Shown here: positions 10,905 through 23,038 of the stretch, in pieces
How positions within the stretch are numbered: the stretch's first letter is position 1
Layout of the letters: each line of letters starts with the position of its first letter
Assembly: GCA_033030425.1 (NCBI GenBank)
Contig: JAUFSD010000016.1
Span: 248,001-312,000, forward strand
DNA: 64,000 nt
Direction of reading: 5' to 3'
Origin: Verpa conica
Lineage: Eukaryota > Ascomycota > Pezizomycetes > Pezizales > Morchellaceae
Program-made: the position numbers and the translations under genes
Notes under the pieces: model-generated
What the model was told of the DNA's origin: nothing
Seen by the model: only the letters and a program-made list of their open reading frames with translations
Databases searched by the model: none

Positions 10905-12053
10905 ATGTCAACCCAATCAGATTTACCTCTCCTCCGTCCAGTCCCCCGTCGCCCCTTCGACCTAGACACGCCCTCTCCCCCCGGAGCCTCCACTCCCGAG
11001 AACCCCAACCCAACAGACACCCTACAATCCCCCATCGACCCGAACGACACCTTCAAGCGCACAAAATCCGCCATCGCACTCACGAGCTCTACCCTCTTTG
11101 GCATCTACGACTACACCGACGGGGGCGCCCAAACACCCACCGCCCAAACACCCACCACACAACTCTCACGAGACCCCTCTGTACTCAACATCAGCGACTT
11201 TGACTTTACAAAGCCCTCACGCCCCGCGACACTCTCCCCCAATGACATCCCGCCCCAGACACAAATGCACAAGCGTGCCCGGGCACAGAGTCTTGTAACA
11301 CGGGAAAAAAAGATACAAAAGACCGCTAGAACCGCCGCTGCGCTGATGGTGGTCCGTGCTGCGAGCCTGTTTGCGTTTGGTGTTGCGTACGGCGTCATCG
11401 TGACGCACCTCCACCACTCAAAGAGCCTCTCTACAATGTCCTTGGAGGTGGGTGGATACAGTGTGCGATACCTTGTGCAATGGGGTATTGCAGGTGTGGC
11501 ATTAGGCAGTCTGTTACCATGGCTAGACGGCGAGACAGCAGGTGGTGCTAATGAGGGTGGGAAAATCGATTGGGATCCTGCAGTTAGGAGTATTGGTGCC
11601 TTTGTCGGAATTGCTTATGCCATTGTGAGCCAATCCCTCCCCCCCCCCCCCCTTTTTTTTTTTTTTTGAGAACTACAAGTGCTAATTTGTATACAGCGTA
11701 AACTCCCCTGGCAATCAACTCTACAGGTCTCATTAACACTCGCTCTCATAAACCCCTTCCTATGGTACCTCATCGATCGCACCCGCGCCGGGTTCTGGTT
11801 CAGTGCCGCTGTAGCAATCGCTGGTGCCGCTGTCCTCCTCCAGACAAACCCTGAAATGATTCAAGCTCCAGAAATCGTCTTTCCGGCGTCAGCGGCTAAT
11901 ACTAGCACCGGAATTGGCGAGAACTTGATTGCAGGATGGGTACCGGTGGAGAATGTGGGCATCTGGGTGTGGGTTGGCTCAGTACTGTTTTGTTCATCGG
12001 TTTGCTTTGGGAATGTTGGTAGGCGGTTGGCGTGGATGGAGAAGAGGGAGTAG
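10905..12053 (+). CDS. INSIG-family ER membrane protein (sterol regulation)
   Basis: Exons 10905-11624 and 11697-12053, giving 358 aa. The N-terminal 100 residues are proline-rich and disordered. The INSIG family block follows: RTKSAIALTSSTLFGIYD at about residues 49-66, then four to six membrane helices. One begins near ALMVVRAASLFAFGVAYGVI; after the intron come RKLPWQSTLQ, NPFLWYLIDR and the last helix VGIWVWVGSVLFC. INSIG proteins sit in the ER membrane and bind sterol-sensing-domain partners such as HMG-CoA reductase; in fission yeast Ins1 controls HMG-CoA reductase. That role here is by family. The 72-nt intron has an extreme C14-T15 pyrimidine run. The splice joins AYAI to RKLPW, which restores the conserved motif. 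The long N-terminus differs from shorter animal homologues. Confidence 0.88.
11639..11667 (+). repeat. C14-T15 homopolymer tract inside the INSIG intron
   Basis: Fourteen C followed by fifteen T fill about 40 percent of the only intron. It probably serves as an oversized polypyrimidine tract but is also a slippage and sequencing-error hotspot. Confidence 0.7.
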
Positions 12054-12874
12054 AATAATGGAAGGGCAAGCAGGGGAGGGTGCTATGTATGAAAGAGGGG
12101 GGGAGGGGCGAATATCAGTCTGCCTACAGACGGGGACGTTGGCAGCATGCTTGTGTATGCGCGAAATAGCGGGTTATATAGTGGATTAGGATAATTATCA
12201 TGTTCCAGCTTTTTTCGGTTTTTAAGTTTTCTTTTTCTCTCCTCATTAGTTTTTCTTATTACTATTTTCCCAGTATGGGGGGGGGGTTTCTTCTTTCTAT
12301 TTGGGTATTTCAGGGTTTATGAGATATGGGGGATCGCAATGTATTGGTCACTAAAGAAAATGTCATTGCACGCTCTAGATAGGAATAAAAGATATCACTC
12401 GAGTTGGGTTTATATAAAAGCTTGGCTGACAGCTTTTTTTGATATTGGGTTGCTTTGTGGCCTGACCAACGTGCCATTTGACTGTGATCCCGGGTACAAT
12501 CTGATCCCGCTTGGGGTGGGTGGGTGGGCGGGCGGGAGTTATCTAATCTGCTGCACCAGTATTGTGGGGCTTGATCATAAGATCTTCGTATAGGGGGGAT
12601 GGGAACTGTCTGTACCTTTAATAGTGCTGATGCTAATCCCAATCAAGCGGCTACGTCATCCCGAGACTTCAGACATCAGCAGTGACTCACACAACCTCAC
12701 TCGTGAAAACCCAATAGGTACCGCTTCGCTTGTGATACGCATGATATCTAGAACAATACGAACAATTCCCAAATCCCACCCAGATATAAACCCTAGTTGC
12801 CCTCTTCTATCACAAACCCTATGTATGGTATGTACAGGGTAATGACGTATAGGAATCATCCTCTATCCGGTTCT
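12054..12874. other. Convergent spacer between INSIG and MPC1 genes
   Basis: Shared 3' region of two convergent genes. I see only T-rich stretches, a G9 run near 12280 and an ATCACTCG octamer at 12394-12401; no gene. Confidence 0.5.
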
Positions 12875-13653
12875 CTATTTGGATGTGCCCTTGATGGTAT
12901 CTGGGATAATCTCCTTGGCCTTCTCGACGATGCCCTTCTCGGCTGCTTTGGCCTTCTCTGCGAGGGACTTCTCACGGCCTCCATAGCTAGGGGGTGTTAG
13001 TGGTGGAAGAAGACGTGGAGGGCTTGGGGAGACGTACTTCCAGTAGTTGATGTAACGGTAGCCTTGCGCAATCTGGGAAATCTCATTTACAAAGTGACAG
13101 CCTGTATTGGCATTGTTAGCGATGAGGCGTAATAATAGTCACAAGGATAGATATGACAGCAGTTATGAACAGAGTAGAGAGGGAGGGGAGACATGACATA
13201 CCAAAGAGAAGGTAATTCTTAGGGGTAACAGCCATTCTATACCTGCGATTAGCATCATGGCAATCCGGATAAAAATCGAGGGCCAAAGGGCTAGCCGTAC
13301 GAGTATCTCATAAAAACCGCCGAGTAGACAACCAGGGCAGCAGTCATCTTCCCCGAGATACTATAATTCGCACTCAGAATCAGATACTATACATTTCCGG
13401 GGAAAAACCTTAGAAGGGACGGAGTTACATCTCAGGGTCCTTCCTAGTGATGTCCAATATCGCCGCAACCGGAATTCCAAAGTTGGAGACTGGACCCCAG
13501 AAATCTGCAGCATCCCCAAAACATGAGAAACTATTCTTTTTTTTTCGAGAGGGAAAGGTTCGGGAAAATTAATAACGCACGGGTGGAGCAGATGTAGTTC
13601 GATACCGGGTTGCTCCGGATTTTGGCGTTGAGGGCCGATATCGCTGATGCCAT
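12875..13653 (-). CDS. MPC1: Mitochondrial pyruvate carrier subunit MPC1
   Basis: Six small exons on the minus strand: 13653-13581, 13504-13429, 13360-13301, 13242-13202, 13101-13038, 12986-12875. They join in frame to 141 aa. The product imports cytosolic pyruvate across the inner mitochondrial membrane as a heterodimer with another MPC subunit. Family signatures are STHFWGPVSNFG at about residues 23-34, IPVAAILD, the ISGKMT loop, VTPKNYLLFGCHFVNE and QGYRYINYW, matching MPC1 rather than MPC2. Three short helices are expected. The lysine-rich C-terminal tail (AEKAKAAEKG repeats) extends beyond the short animal form, as in other fungi. No single exon is long, and the gene is recovered only by splicing. 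All phases close exactly, with the stop at 12875. Confidence 0.9.
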
Positions 13654-14637
13654 GGGTACTAGTTGTGGGGGGTTGTGGTGGAGGAGGTGGAGGTGCTCGT
13701 GCCGCTGTGTTACTACTCTGGAACAGAGACGGGGTGTGTAAGAGAGGGGTGGGATAACAAGGAGGAGGAAGGTGTCAAGGGGAATGTCTCCGGGCGGTTG
13801 GAGTGATGGAGATGTGTTGGAGGAGGTTTCGTTGACGGGGGGGGGATTGCTCTTGTTCGGATTTGAGCCAGCAAATCTTTGGGTCGGTAGCTACTGTACC
13901 GTACAGTCCACCGTCCGTCCACAGGGACCCAGGTACAGGTGAATGGTGATTACCTAAAGAAGACCCAGGACTAGAAACGGGGGTGAGGTCTGAAAGAACC
14001 CAACTTGAACAATTGCATTCAACTCTGCTCTGCCAATGCAATACAATGCATTGGCAAACTAACCCTTCTATTCTCCCTCCCTTTCCTTTTTTTTCTCTCT
14101 TCCATCAAGTCCTCGGAAATCTGTTTCGCTCTTCTAGATCGAGAGTGGGGAAGAGAACGGCATGCATCATCGTTATCCTTGGCGGCAACCCACCAAACTC
14201 CAACGGTCCATACAGCAACAACTGACAAACAAATGCAAGATCCAGTTACAAATTTGTAGACAAGAGCACAGGCCAGAACCCACAAGTAAGCCTCCCACGC
14301 GCCCGCTGGCTGGGCATGTCAAGACGGGTACATATCCCATGCATCTTGATTACATTACATTTTACGGACAGAAATGCAGCGAGGGAGGAAGGAGACGAGA
14401 CGAGACCGAAACGATTGGAAAACATGACGCCCATTCGCTTTATCCGTTCTGTTCCGCCTTCCCCAAGGACTAGTCCATAAAGCATCTCTCGTCTGCCCCT
14501 CCATAACTAACCCCTCCTCCACTCCCTCTCTTCCCCTCATCTCTCATCTCATCACCATTCTATCTGCACTCTTCCGCAACTTTAGACCTCGTCTACAAAA
14601 AAATATCTACCGTCCATACTACTATAAATCTTCAATC
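13654..14637. other. Divergent intergenic region between MPC1 and 6PGDH genes
   Basis: About 980 bp, presumably holding both promoters. There are pyrimidine-rich stretches at 14070-14105 and 14500-14560 before the 6PGDH start. A palindromic TGCCAATGCAATACAATGCATTGGCA lies near 14032-14057. No gene. Confidence 0.45.
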
Positions 14638-16889
14638 ATGACTGATTCTAAGGCAGTGTAAGTACAGAGGAACTCCATGGAGATACATTTCGTCATATGC
14701 CCTCACCCCCGCCCCCACCTCACAACCCCTCTTTATTATATCAAAAATGAAACACAGGCTTCATTTTTCTCTCCCTGGTTCTCTCAAGAGCAATTAAAGA
14801 CTCTGTTCGAAACTTCAATGTTGATAGAGAACCTTTCGCTGACTTTAGAGCGCGACTGGCTGCTATTGCTGGCGGCCTTGCGCACTCTGTACCTAATAGT
14901 GGTGGTTAGTACTATTCATGGCCCTACTCGTTTTGACTTGCCGGGATTGTTTTTGCTTTTTTTGCTTTTCCCGGTTACTGGGCGGAAACCATCTCCGAGG
15001 GGGAGTTAATGGGCTGGTATTTGTAAAGTGGGGAGTTTGAAGTTAGGTGTGCTGACTATGTTTGCTTGGGAATAGATTTCGGTCTCATTGGCCTGGCTGT
15101 CATGGGGCAGAACTTGATCTTAAACATTGCAGACAATGGTATGCCTCAATTAGTCAATTGAGTTCGATGTGTCTTGGCTGATTTATTTTGAAGGCTTCAC
15201 TGTTGTTGCTTTCAACAGAACTGTCGCTAAGGTCGACCACTTCTTGGAGAATGAGGCTAAGGGTATGTTCCATGATATCGGCAATTTTGTTTCCATATAG
15301 CTTCTAACTTGTGCTCTTATGCAGGAAAATCTATTGTCGGGGCCCACTCTATCCAGGACCTCTGTGAGAAGTTGAAGACCCCCCGCAAGATTATGATGCT
15401 CGTCAAGGCTGGTCCTGCTGTCGACGACTTCATTGCTTCCCTTCTTCCCTTCCTTGAGCCCGGCGATATCATCATCGATGGTGGTAACTCTCATTTCCCC
15501 GATTCCAATCGCCGTACCAGGTATCTTTCCGAGAAGAAGATCCGCTTTGTCGGTGCTGGTGTTTCTGGTGGTGAGGAGGGTGCCAGATATGGTCCTTCGA
15601 TCATGCCTGGTGGTAATGAGGAGGCGTGGCCGTACATCAAGGACATCCTCCAGAGCATTTCCGCCAAGTCTGACGGCGAGCCATGCTGTGACTGGGTTGG
15701 TGATGAGGGTGCTGGTCATTTCGTCAAGATGGTTCACAACGGTATTGAGTACGGTGACATGCAGTTGATCTGTGAGGTAAGATCAATTCACTAGGACAGG
15801 ACATCTAGAAAAACTTTAACACCTCGTATAGGCCTACGATATTATGAAGCGTGGTCTTGGAATGAACAGCTCTGAGATTGGTGATGTTTTCGCCAAGTGG
15901 AACACTGGTCTCTTGGACTCTTTCCTCATTGAGATCACCCGCGACATTATGAAGTATAACGATCCTGAGGATGGCACTCCGCTAGTTGAGAAGATTCTTG
16001 ATAGCGCTGGCCAGAAGGGCACCGGAAAGTGGACCGCTATCAACGCCCTTGACTTGGGTATGCCCGTCACCTTGATTGGGGAGTCAGTCTTTGCAAGATG
16101 TCTTTCTTCAATCAAGGAAGAACGAACCAGAGCTTCTGAGGTCCTTGAGGGTCCAGAGATCCCACCTTTCACTGGCGACCGAGAGGCTGCTATTGCAGAT
16201 CTTGAACAGGTTAGCGGGATATGACTTATGACTCGTGAGTATTTAGGCTAATTCCATACTTATAGGCTCTCTACGCTAGCAAGATTATCTCATACGCCCA
16301 GGGATTCATGCTTATCCGTGAAGTATGCTTGCCCGTTGCCCCACTCTATCCCACTAGATGTTGACTTATAATTTTTACTAGGCTGCCAAAGAGTACAAAT
16401 GGAAGCTGAACAATCCCGCTATTGCCCTCATGTGGCGTGGTGGGTGCATTATTCGCTCTGTCTTCCTTGCAGATATCACTAAGGCCTACCGCACAAAGCC
16501 TGACCTTGAAAATTTGTTGTTCGATGACTTCTTCAAGCAAGCTATCCACAAGGCTCAGCCTGGATGGAGGAGAGCTATTGGCAAGGGTATTGAGTTTGGT
16601 ATCCCAACTCCTTGCTTCTCAACTGCTCTTTCCTTCTACGATGGCTACAGGACCAAGAACTTGCCTGCCAACCTGTTGCAGGCCCAACGTGATTACTTTG
16701 GTATGTTTTAACCACTTGGCCTCTTAACTAGATGTTATATTTGTAGATATAGCTAATCTTGCTACAGGTGCCCACACTTTCCGTGTCAAGCCCGAGTGTG
16801 CTTCCGCCGCTTTGGTAGAAGGAAAGGATATCCACATCAATTGGACTGGAAGGGGAGGAAACGTCTCCGCTTCCACATATCTTGCTTAG
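14638..16889 (+). CDS. GND1: 6-phosphogluconate dehydrogenase, decarboxylating
   Basis: Third enzyme of the oxidative pentose phosphate pathway: 6-phosphogluconate + NADP to ribulose-5-phosphate + CO2 + NADPH, cytosolic. Exons: 14638-14657, 14789-14904, 15076-15138, 15194-15262, 15325-15776, 15832-16209, 16266-16322, 16382-16700, 16768-16889. The nucleotide-binding motif GLAVMGQNL, the IIDGGNSHFPD motif, GVSGGEEGARYGPS, catalytic KMVHNGIEYGDMQ, LDSAGQKGTGKW and the terminal NWTGRGGNVSAST tail are all present. Exon 2 adds an unusual N-terminal extension of about 38 residues (NFNVDREPFADF, then ARLAAIAGGL) before the Rossmann domain. It is in frame and compositionally coding, but I do not know it from the usual enzyme. 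The main body is certain; the first two exons are less so. Confidence 0.95.
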
Positions 16890-17944
16890 ACAAAAATTGC
16901 AGACTGGCCTTTTCTTTCTTTTCTACTCTTGTCTTAGCTATTACGGGTTTACATTATAGCTGCTTGAAGCGCGAGGAGGGATGTTTTCTTTAGCGGGGGG
17001 TAGTTTAAAAAAATGGGGCACTGATTTCCCCAGGGACATGGAAAGATTATGGTTGAAATTAAAAAAATATTCAGCAACACGTGAAGATTGTGGTTTCCTA
17101 TAATTATTGTACTAGTCATAGCTCCTTGGCGCTAAGGAAAAACTCTGTGCGTGCTGCGGTTAAGAAACCAGGTAAAAAATGCCAAGAGATGAGCGAAATA
17201 AGAGATCCCTGTCTTCTGGAAAAGAGGCCTTTCCTCGCGCCTCTCTTTAACGACCTGAGCGATGCCTGTTTCCAAGCATTGGGTCCAGTGTGTATTACAC
17301 CAGATATCACTCGATAATAAGACATCAATAATCTCGCCTCAATATGATTCCGACACGTTCTAAGCGGCCTCCATAGACCTCACAAGCGTTTCTAGATTGG
17401 TAGCTTTCCAATCCAGAGAGTTCCCGGAGAGGTCAAATTTCCGAGGGTATCTCGGAAATGTCGGAAAAACGGGATGTGGGGGAGTCTTAGGAGCCGCCCC
17501 TCGCATGAGATGGAATGCGTGATTAAGCGTATCAATGTTCCGATCGCCAAACAAACATCGTGGCTAGGCGAGCGTTTGGCTTAAAACTGCATAAATATGA
17601 CACTACACTTTGCTGAGGGGGAGAAAAAGAAAAGAGAATGTTGGAATCATGTGGGTTAGTCTTGCGGATAAAATAGCCACTTCGGGTCAGTATTGGGCCT
17701 CATATATAGCCTGCTGAGAGAAAACAAAAGTGATACCAGCTATGGAATTCTGATAGACACAAAGATAGTACAGCTATTATACAGACAAAATTGAAAAAGA
17801 GTGGTATCAATCACAGAAATGCCTCTTGTTGATTCTTTCCACTTTAGTTCACCCATTAATCAGCCAGGTCCTCCCCTCCCCTAAATACCACAGAATGAGG
17901 ACTGCAATGAGGAAAATACGCTGGTGTTCTCGAGTACTCAAACA
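16890..17944. other. Convergent spacer after the 6PGDH gene
   Basis: 1.05 kb with no supported gene. ATCACTCG octamer at 17306-17313. The short frames here have no recognisable features. Confidence 0.45.
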
Positions 17945-18607
17945 CTACCCTACAGGTGACTTGATGTTCCTCCAACTCTCATGCCCTCCCAGTAGCTTCT
18001 GGTACCTATGATATTCAAAGTATGCATTAAAACTGTTCACAGTGCAGTTACTAGTCCAATCAGGCCGAATAATATTGATCATTTCCTTATAGAAAGGCGT
18101 CCAAATTCCCTCGCCCACCTGCGCATCCTTTAATAAAATCGCTGAGATGACAATTGCTGACCGTCCCGGTGTCAGCTCACTCATACGTAGGGCATGATCA
18201 ATAACTATGCCGAACAGGGAATCGCAGTATTCCCAAAAGACTTTCATTTGCTTTGGGTGTAGAGGTTTGAGGTCGTCTCTAAAGAGAACTATACGGCTTC
18301 TGTGGCCCATGGTGTGTGATGAACCCCAGATTTGTGTAGATTGCCAGTATCCGAAGAAGGTGTAGATGTTTGTGAGATCTATTAAACTGTCGTAGATTTC
18401 TCCCGTATTTTCTAAGGTGTAGAGAATACGGAGCGGTAGGCACTGGAGGAGCATCGGGATGCAATTTGAGAATTTTCCGGGTTGTAGCGAAGATCTTGGG
18501 ATTTCATAACTACAATAGTTGAATCGTACTTGTGCATGTGTTTCGGTGGGATTGTAGGATATATGTCGCTCAATTATTACACCATTAATAATTTCAGGAT
18601 CCGTCAT
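17945..18607 (-). CDS. Orphan protein, inverted paralogue of the 4.7-kb gene
   Basis: A single-exon frame of 220 codons on the minus strand. It shares with 4752-5375 the ordered blocks INGV--ER, SSLQPG, CIP, LRILYT, FFGYW, FRDDLKPLHPKQ and FNAYFE-HRYQKLLGG-E-WR. Similarity is moderate, with many replacements in between, so this is an old duplication kept under constraint rather than a recent copy. No signal peptide, transmembrane segment or catalytic motif is recognisable. The conserved aromatic pairs and the RDD-KPLHPKQ block are the most likely functional surface. Neighbours (6PGDH, peroxiredoxin-like) give no hint of function. ATG 18607 aligns with the paralogue start. Confidence 0.72.
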   Translation of the reverse strand: MTDPEIINGVIIERHISYNPTETHAQVRFNYCSYEIPRSSLQPGKFSNCIPMLLQCLPLRILYTLENTGEIYDSLIDLTNIYTFFGYWQSTQIWGSSHTMGHRSRIVLFRDDLKPLHPKQMKVFWEYCDSLFGIVIDHALRMSELTPGRSAIVISAILLKDAQVGEGIWTPFYKEMINIIRPDWTSNCTVNSFNAYFEYHRYQKLLGGHESWRNIKSPVG

Positions 18608-19446
18608 TTTCTCGACTGAGTATGTTGAGTTTAGGGAAGGCGTTATTTAATAGCAACCGGAGTAGATATGTATATATAGTGACGGATTTGACTACTTATT
18701 CCCGAAGAATCTCTTAGAGGGGAGGAGGAGAGAGGAAAAGCAGGACTGGTGGTGTTTCATGGACCAAGGGTGAGAAGTTAATATGGACACTGTACTGTAT
18801 AAACGACAGATAACAAGTTCCTACCAACCACGTCTCCTGATGGCCTAGAATTTGTTCAACCCTTCACGAGACCTAGAGGCACCAATCTCTCAAATACCAC
18901 TAGCTTCCACATGATTTAGATGAATTCCAGCTTTTAAATAATGTCATCGAGAGTTCTTTCCACCTTCTTAGTTAAATAAGACATTTAGCAGATATACTTT
19001 TAGACCGATCTGACCTAAGTCATCCTTCTTAGGCTTTATCTTAAAAAGACTATGGGTTGGTATTAATATATAGTTAGTCTATTAAATTAAGACGAAAAAG
19101 GGATTCTAGTTAATATTCTTAAGTTACTCCAAAGCTGTACACATAGCCCCTCTACCCTCTGATTATACAGGGACGACCGGGGAGTGGTGAGGTACAGATT
19201 TTGGTACCATATACTCAATTATATCCATTCTTATTAATAGAATCTTCCTGGGCCTGTCTAATGTTGTGAATAACGGCTTATTTATAGGTTTCAGCTGAGT
19301 CTGCAGTTCCGAGACATCTCCGTGTGTACCCGGGGGTGCTTGCCAAGCAAGACGAGCCCTAAACCCTCCTAGGGATACCAGCGTCTAGACAAAAGCTGGC
19401 ACATAGGACCTTCCCAGACAAGAGAGCAAAGCTACTTGCGATAAAA
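18608..19446. other. Divergent spacer upstream of the peroxiredoxin-like gene
   Basis: About 840 bp, AT-rich in the middle and GC-richer near 19310-19400. No gene or clear repeat seen. Confidence 0.45.
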
Positions 19447-20243
19447 ATGATGCCGCCCCCAGCAACAGAGAGCCTCCCCTCAGAATTGCAGCTAGCTGAA
19501 GCTGCATCTATCCAAATATTTGACAAAGATGGAGCTCCCCGCTCATTCTCAACCCTTTACGATGACACCACTAAATCAACCATGATAATCTTCATCCGCC
19601 ACTTTGTTTGTGGAGACTGTCAAAGGTAGCTTTCTCTCACCTACAAACTCTAAATTCCTTGTTCTAAAGTGTTGACCTCGCTCAAAAAAGCTACATACGC
19701 ACTCTCGCTGAGTCAACAAACCCCCTCAAGCTCTCAGCCGAAAATAAACAGCTTTTTATTATCGGCTGCGGCGACCCCGCCCTTATCTCTACTTATGCCG
19801 CCGAGACTGGATGCCCATTCGAAATCTATAGCGAGCGTACAGCAAGGCTTTACGATGTACTCGGAATGGGACGGTCGATGGTGATTGGGCAGAAGCCTGA
19901 GTATATAACGGCGTCATTGGTAACTAGTTGCCTCACAAGTTTCGGGCAAGTACTCCGATGGAATGCTCCATTTCGAGGAGGAGATTTTGCACGGGTGAGT
20001 TCTTCTACCGGGAAAGGGAGAAAGTTGCGAGATGCTGACAATATCGGCGGACAGGTTGGAGGGGAATTTTTATGGGTGAAGGGGAAACTGGAATGGTGTC
20101 ATCGGATGAAGAATACTAGAGACCATATGGAGGTTCCAGATGTAATGAAGGTTCTGGATGAAATTGTTATAGACAAGCCGGCTGTAGATCCAGTGAAATC
20201 CTCTCAAAGTTCGGACCAGGGGCTGAATATTGCGAGAGATTAA
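19447..20243 (+). CDS. Peroxiredoxin-like (AhpC/TSA, PRXL2-type) thioredoxin-fold protein
   Basis: Exons 19447-19625, 19691-19994 and 20055-20243 give 223 aa. The domain has a thioredoxin fold. After an N-terminal strand (SIQIFDKDG) comes IIFIRHFVCGDCQSYIRTL at about residues 47-65, with the CxxC pair CGDC in the position of the catalytic cysteine of AhpC/TSA relatives. Then come FIIGCGDPALISTYAAETGCPFEIYSE, LYDVLGM, the RGGDF turn and GGEFLW. This arrangement matches the fungal PRXL2/FAM213-like family of predicted peroxide or disulfide reductases; substrates are unknown. The first acceptor is AAG at 19688-19690, chosen because it joins CGDCQ directly to SYIRTL, as the family requires. No targeting signal is evident, so it is likely cytosolic. 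Confidence 0.85.
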
Positions 20244-22653
20244 CAATGTTTCTATACTGTATCTTTTAGGTCACATAATGTTTTCGTGGAAGTTCTGTTT
20301 TGATTCATTAGTCTTCCGGGGTTTAGTATACTGTCAGTTTCTATCACTAGTACAATTAGTCCTCCATTTCTACTTTACTATCATGGTCGGCTTTTTTCCG
20401 GCTCTCACCATCTAGACCTTTCTTTTCTGAAAGACATAGTAACTATCATACCGGCAGCCAGTCATGTTAAGGCTGAGCATAGTGAAGCTAGGCGCTACAG
20501 CTGTCTATTGGATCATATGTATGGGCACGAGACTAGGCTGCGGTAGTCCTAGTTCTTTAAACATGCTACATAGCAACCACAGGTACTAAGCGAAAGTAGA
20601 ACATACTAACCAAATCCAATGAGACTATACCTTATAGTAAACTTAAGAGGGTTCATTAACCTTGCCACCTTCACCCTAGAACGTTTACCGCGTATATCAA
20701 GGCATACTAAATTTTTACATAGCTAAAAGGCTCTTGTGATATAACCAATTAAGCCATTAAGTTCTAGGCAACATTGTTATTTGTGAACTAGACTTCACCT
20801 TTAGCTAGCGAGACATTTTGATTCCTATAGTATCTAAATGCTTCATGAATTCGCCTATCACACAATATATAGAAGTATCTAACTGGTTTAAATCTAGGAA
20901 CCAATGGAGAAACTTAATGGAAATGCATTCTCTCCGGTAAACATAAATAGCATTGCTCCCTTACACTTTGTATACTTCTCATAGTCATTCTAATTTACAT
21001 ATAGCATATCCCCTCCCATCTGCCATTGGTACAAAGCTGTCTATTCCGGCTTCTCGTCTAATTTCTGCTGGGTATCCGGCCCTCCTTGAGAGTCTGGCCT
21101 CTGCTGAGAATTCGATACCATCCGAAGGCCTTTTGAATCCGGCAAGTAGAAGTACGTATCTGACTCATTGACTTGTATCGTGACCCTTTCTCCACGGGGG
21201 TTAACTTTGATAGGCTATATTGTAGAATTCTCGATTAGCTCAGATCTAAAGGGGTACGATTGAAGATGTACTAGGTATTTACCGGATTTTTTTGTTTGGG
21301 GGCTTTGGATATTATAGCGATGCGGTTTCGATACTTCACTTTCTTATAAGAAGATCTTAGTTAGATGTGATAAAATCTTCTTATAGTTTTTTTTTTAGGG
21401 GGAGGGGATGACTTACAGGAATATTTGAAAGATCTAGAGTTGAAAGATCTATAGTTGAGTCTGGCGTTGGGCTCGGGGCTGAGGTTGAGGGTGAAGCTGA
21501 GTCATCCGAGGTTTTTTCTGGGAGATTTGGCATCTTTGGTTAAGTTTTGGGGGATTAAGATTTTTCCGTTGAAATTTGTCAGCTGTAGGAGGAGCAAATG
21601 ATTCAAGTCTGTTGGGCATAGGAGTGAATGGAGTCATAATTTATAAGGCACTAGCTATTATTCTGAACACCTGTATCAAGTTCCGGGTTATGATATGCTG
21701 ACAGGGAATCGATCGTTAGCGATGACGTTAATATAATGATTACAGCGCCGATCGGCGGGAGCCAAGTTTATAGGTACAGCAAGCATGGTTGCTATGAGTA
21801 AGGAGATATGCCTTGAATGACGTCCCTAACACCCGTCGCCAGATTCGTAGTCCTTTTTAGTTGTTTAATTTACAAAAATCACCTTAAATAAATATGAAGT
21901 TGTAGATTTGCAAGGCTAGATATAGGGTACATGCAGGTAGATGATTATCAGGATGTGTTACTTGACCAGTCGTTTCTACATATATTTATACATAAATTCC
22001 CCCGAGCAAGCCTCTTTTTTTTAACCCGGTCGCATATTTCTCCATTGGTGATACATACCTGGGTTTGGGGTAAACATGAGTGATAACTTGTGAACCACAC
22101 TCCGCCTCTCTAAAACCTGTTTTTTTTTCTTCTTCACTAAAACTCATGTTCCTATGCTCTATGATCCATATATAGGCGACTAATACAAAGGATTCTCCGG
22201 CTATTAAAAAAAATTGATAAACCTAAGTGCCAGCCTACATACAGCCATGCATGGGACCATTTAGCCAATAAAGAATTACGGCTCCATGTATTTATAATGA
22301 ATTTATTTAATAAATAATTACTACTGCTATTCACTCCTCCTTATGTGTATATAAACGACTTAGAGGTCAATGGGACCAGCTGGTAGAACTTAAAATTGGT
22401 ATAAAATACCTTAGTCTTATGACTGGATGTATTTATATAATTAAGGAAAACAAAACAAAAAAACATTGGTATAAGCCTCTAAACACGTATAGGCGAGTGA
22501 TAGGATATGGTTCTAGTTTATATATATTAGCAATTTTGATTGGGAGTTTAACTTGCTGCATGTTTGTAGCTACCTTTAGACCTCTCTTCCTGCTATAAAC
22601 ATCTTATACGTAGCCATCTAAGCTCCTGTGGAAAATATTCTTCGCCACAACCC

Positions 22654-22682
22654 CTTCGGCTTCGGCTTCGGCTTCGGCTTCG
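22654..22682. repeat. (TTCGGC)n microsatellite
   Basis: Almost five uninterrupted TTCGGC hexamer units in an otherwise AT-rich region. Confidence 0.9.
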
Positions 22683-22759
22683 AAACAGGTCCCAAATCTG
22701 GCATATAAATGTATACATCAGATTTCGAGACTGCAATTAAACGCCTTGCTTCGGGACCT

Positions 22760-23038
22760 TTAATCTGGATAGCCTATATTGGATGATTTCAAGTTATTTA
22801 GGGCTCTATAGATAAGTTGAAGTAGTGTTCTTACTGTAGCTTTGTCTTCGGGTTCTCGACTTTCTATCAATGCACAGCATGGCACTGCGTCCATGTAACT
22901 GTAGTCGTTTTGCGCGGGGGTAGCTGCTACGGCTTTAGTCCTCGTGGCTCGCTTGTATAGTCCCATCGCGTTACCGAGCAGGAAGTCGACTAGGTATGAG
23001 ACAATGCTCCTGAGTTTCGTAATAAGGCTATTGGCCAT
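22760..23038 (-). CDS. Small hypothetical protein (92 aa), doubtful
   Basis: A 93-codon minus-strand frame whose composition is more protein-like and GC-richer than its surroundings. It has a possible amphipathic N-terminus (LITKLRSIVSYLVDFLLGN) and a C-terminal VRTLLQLIYRALNNL helix. No family is recognised and no neighbouring exon was found. It could be a fragment of a decayed gene or chance. Confidence 0.3.
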   Translation of the reverse strand: MANSLITKLRSIVSYLVDFLLGNAMGLYKRATRTKAVAATPAQNDYSYMDAVPCCALIESREPEDKATVRTLLQLIYRALNNLKSSNIGYPD

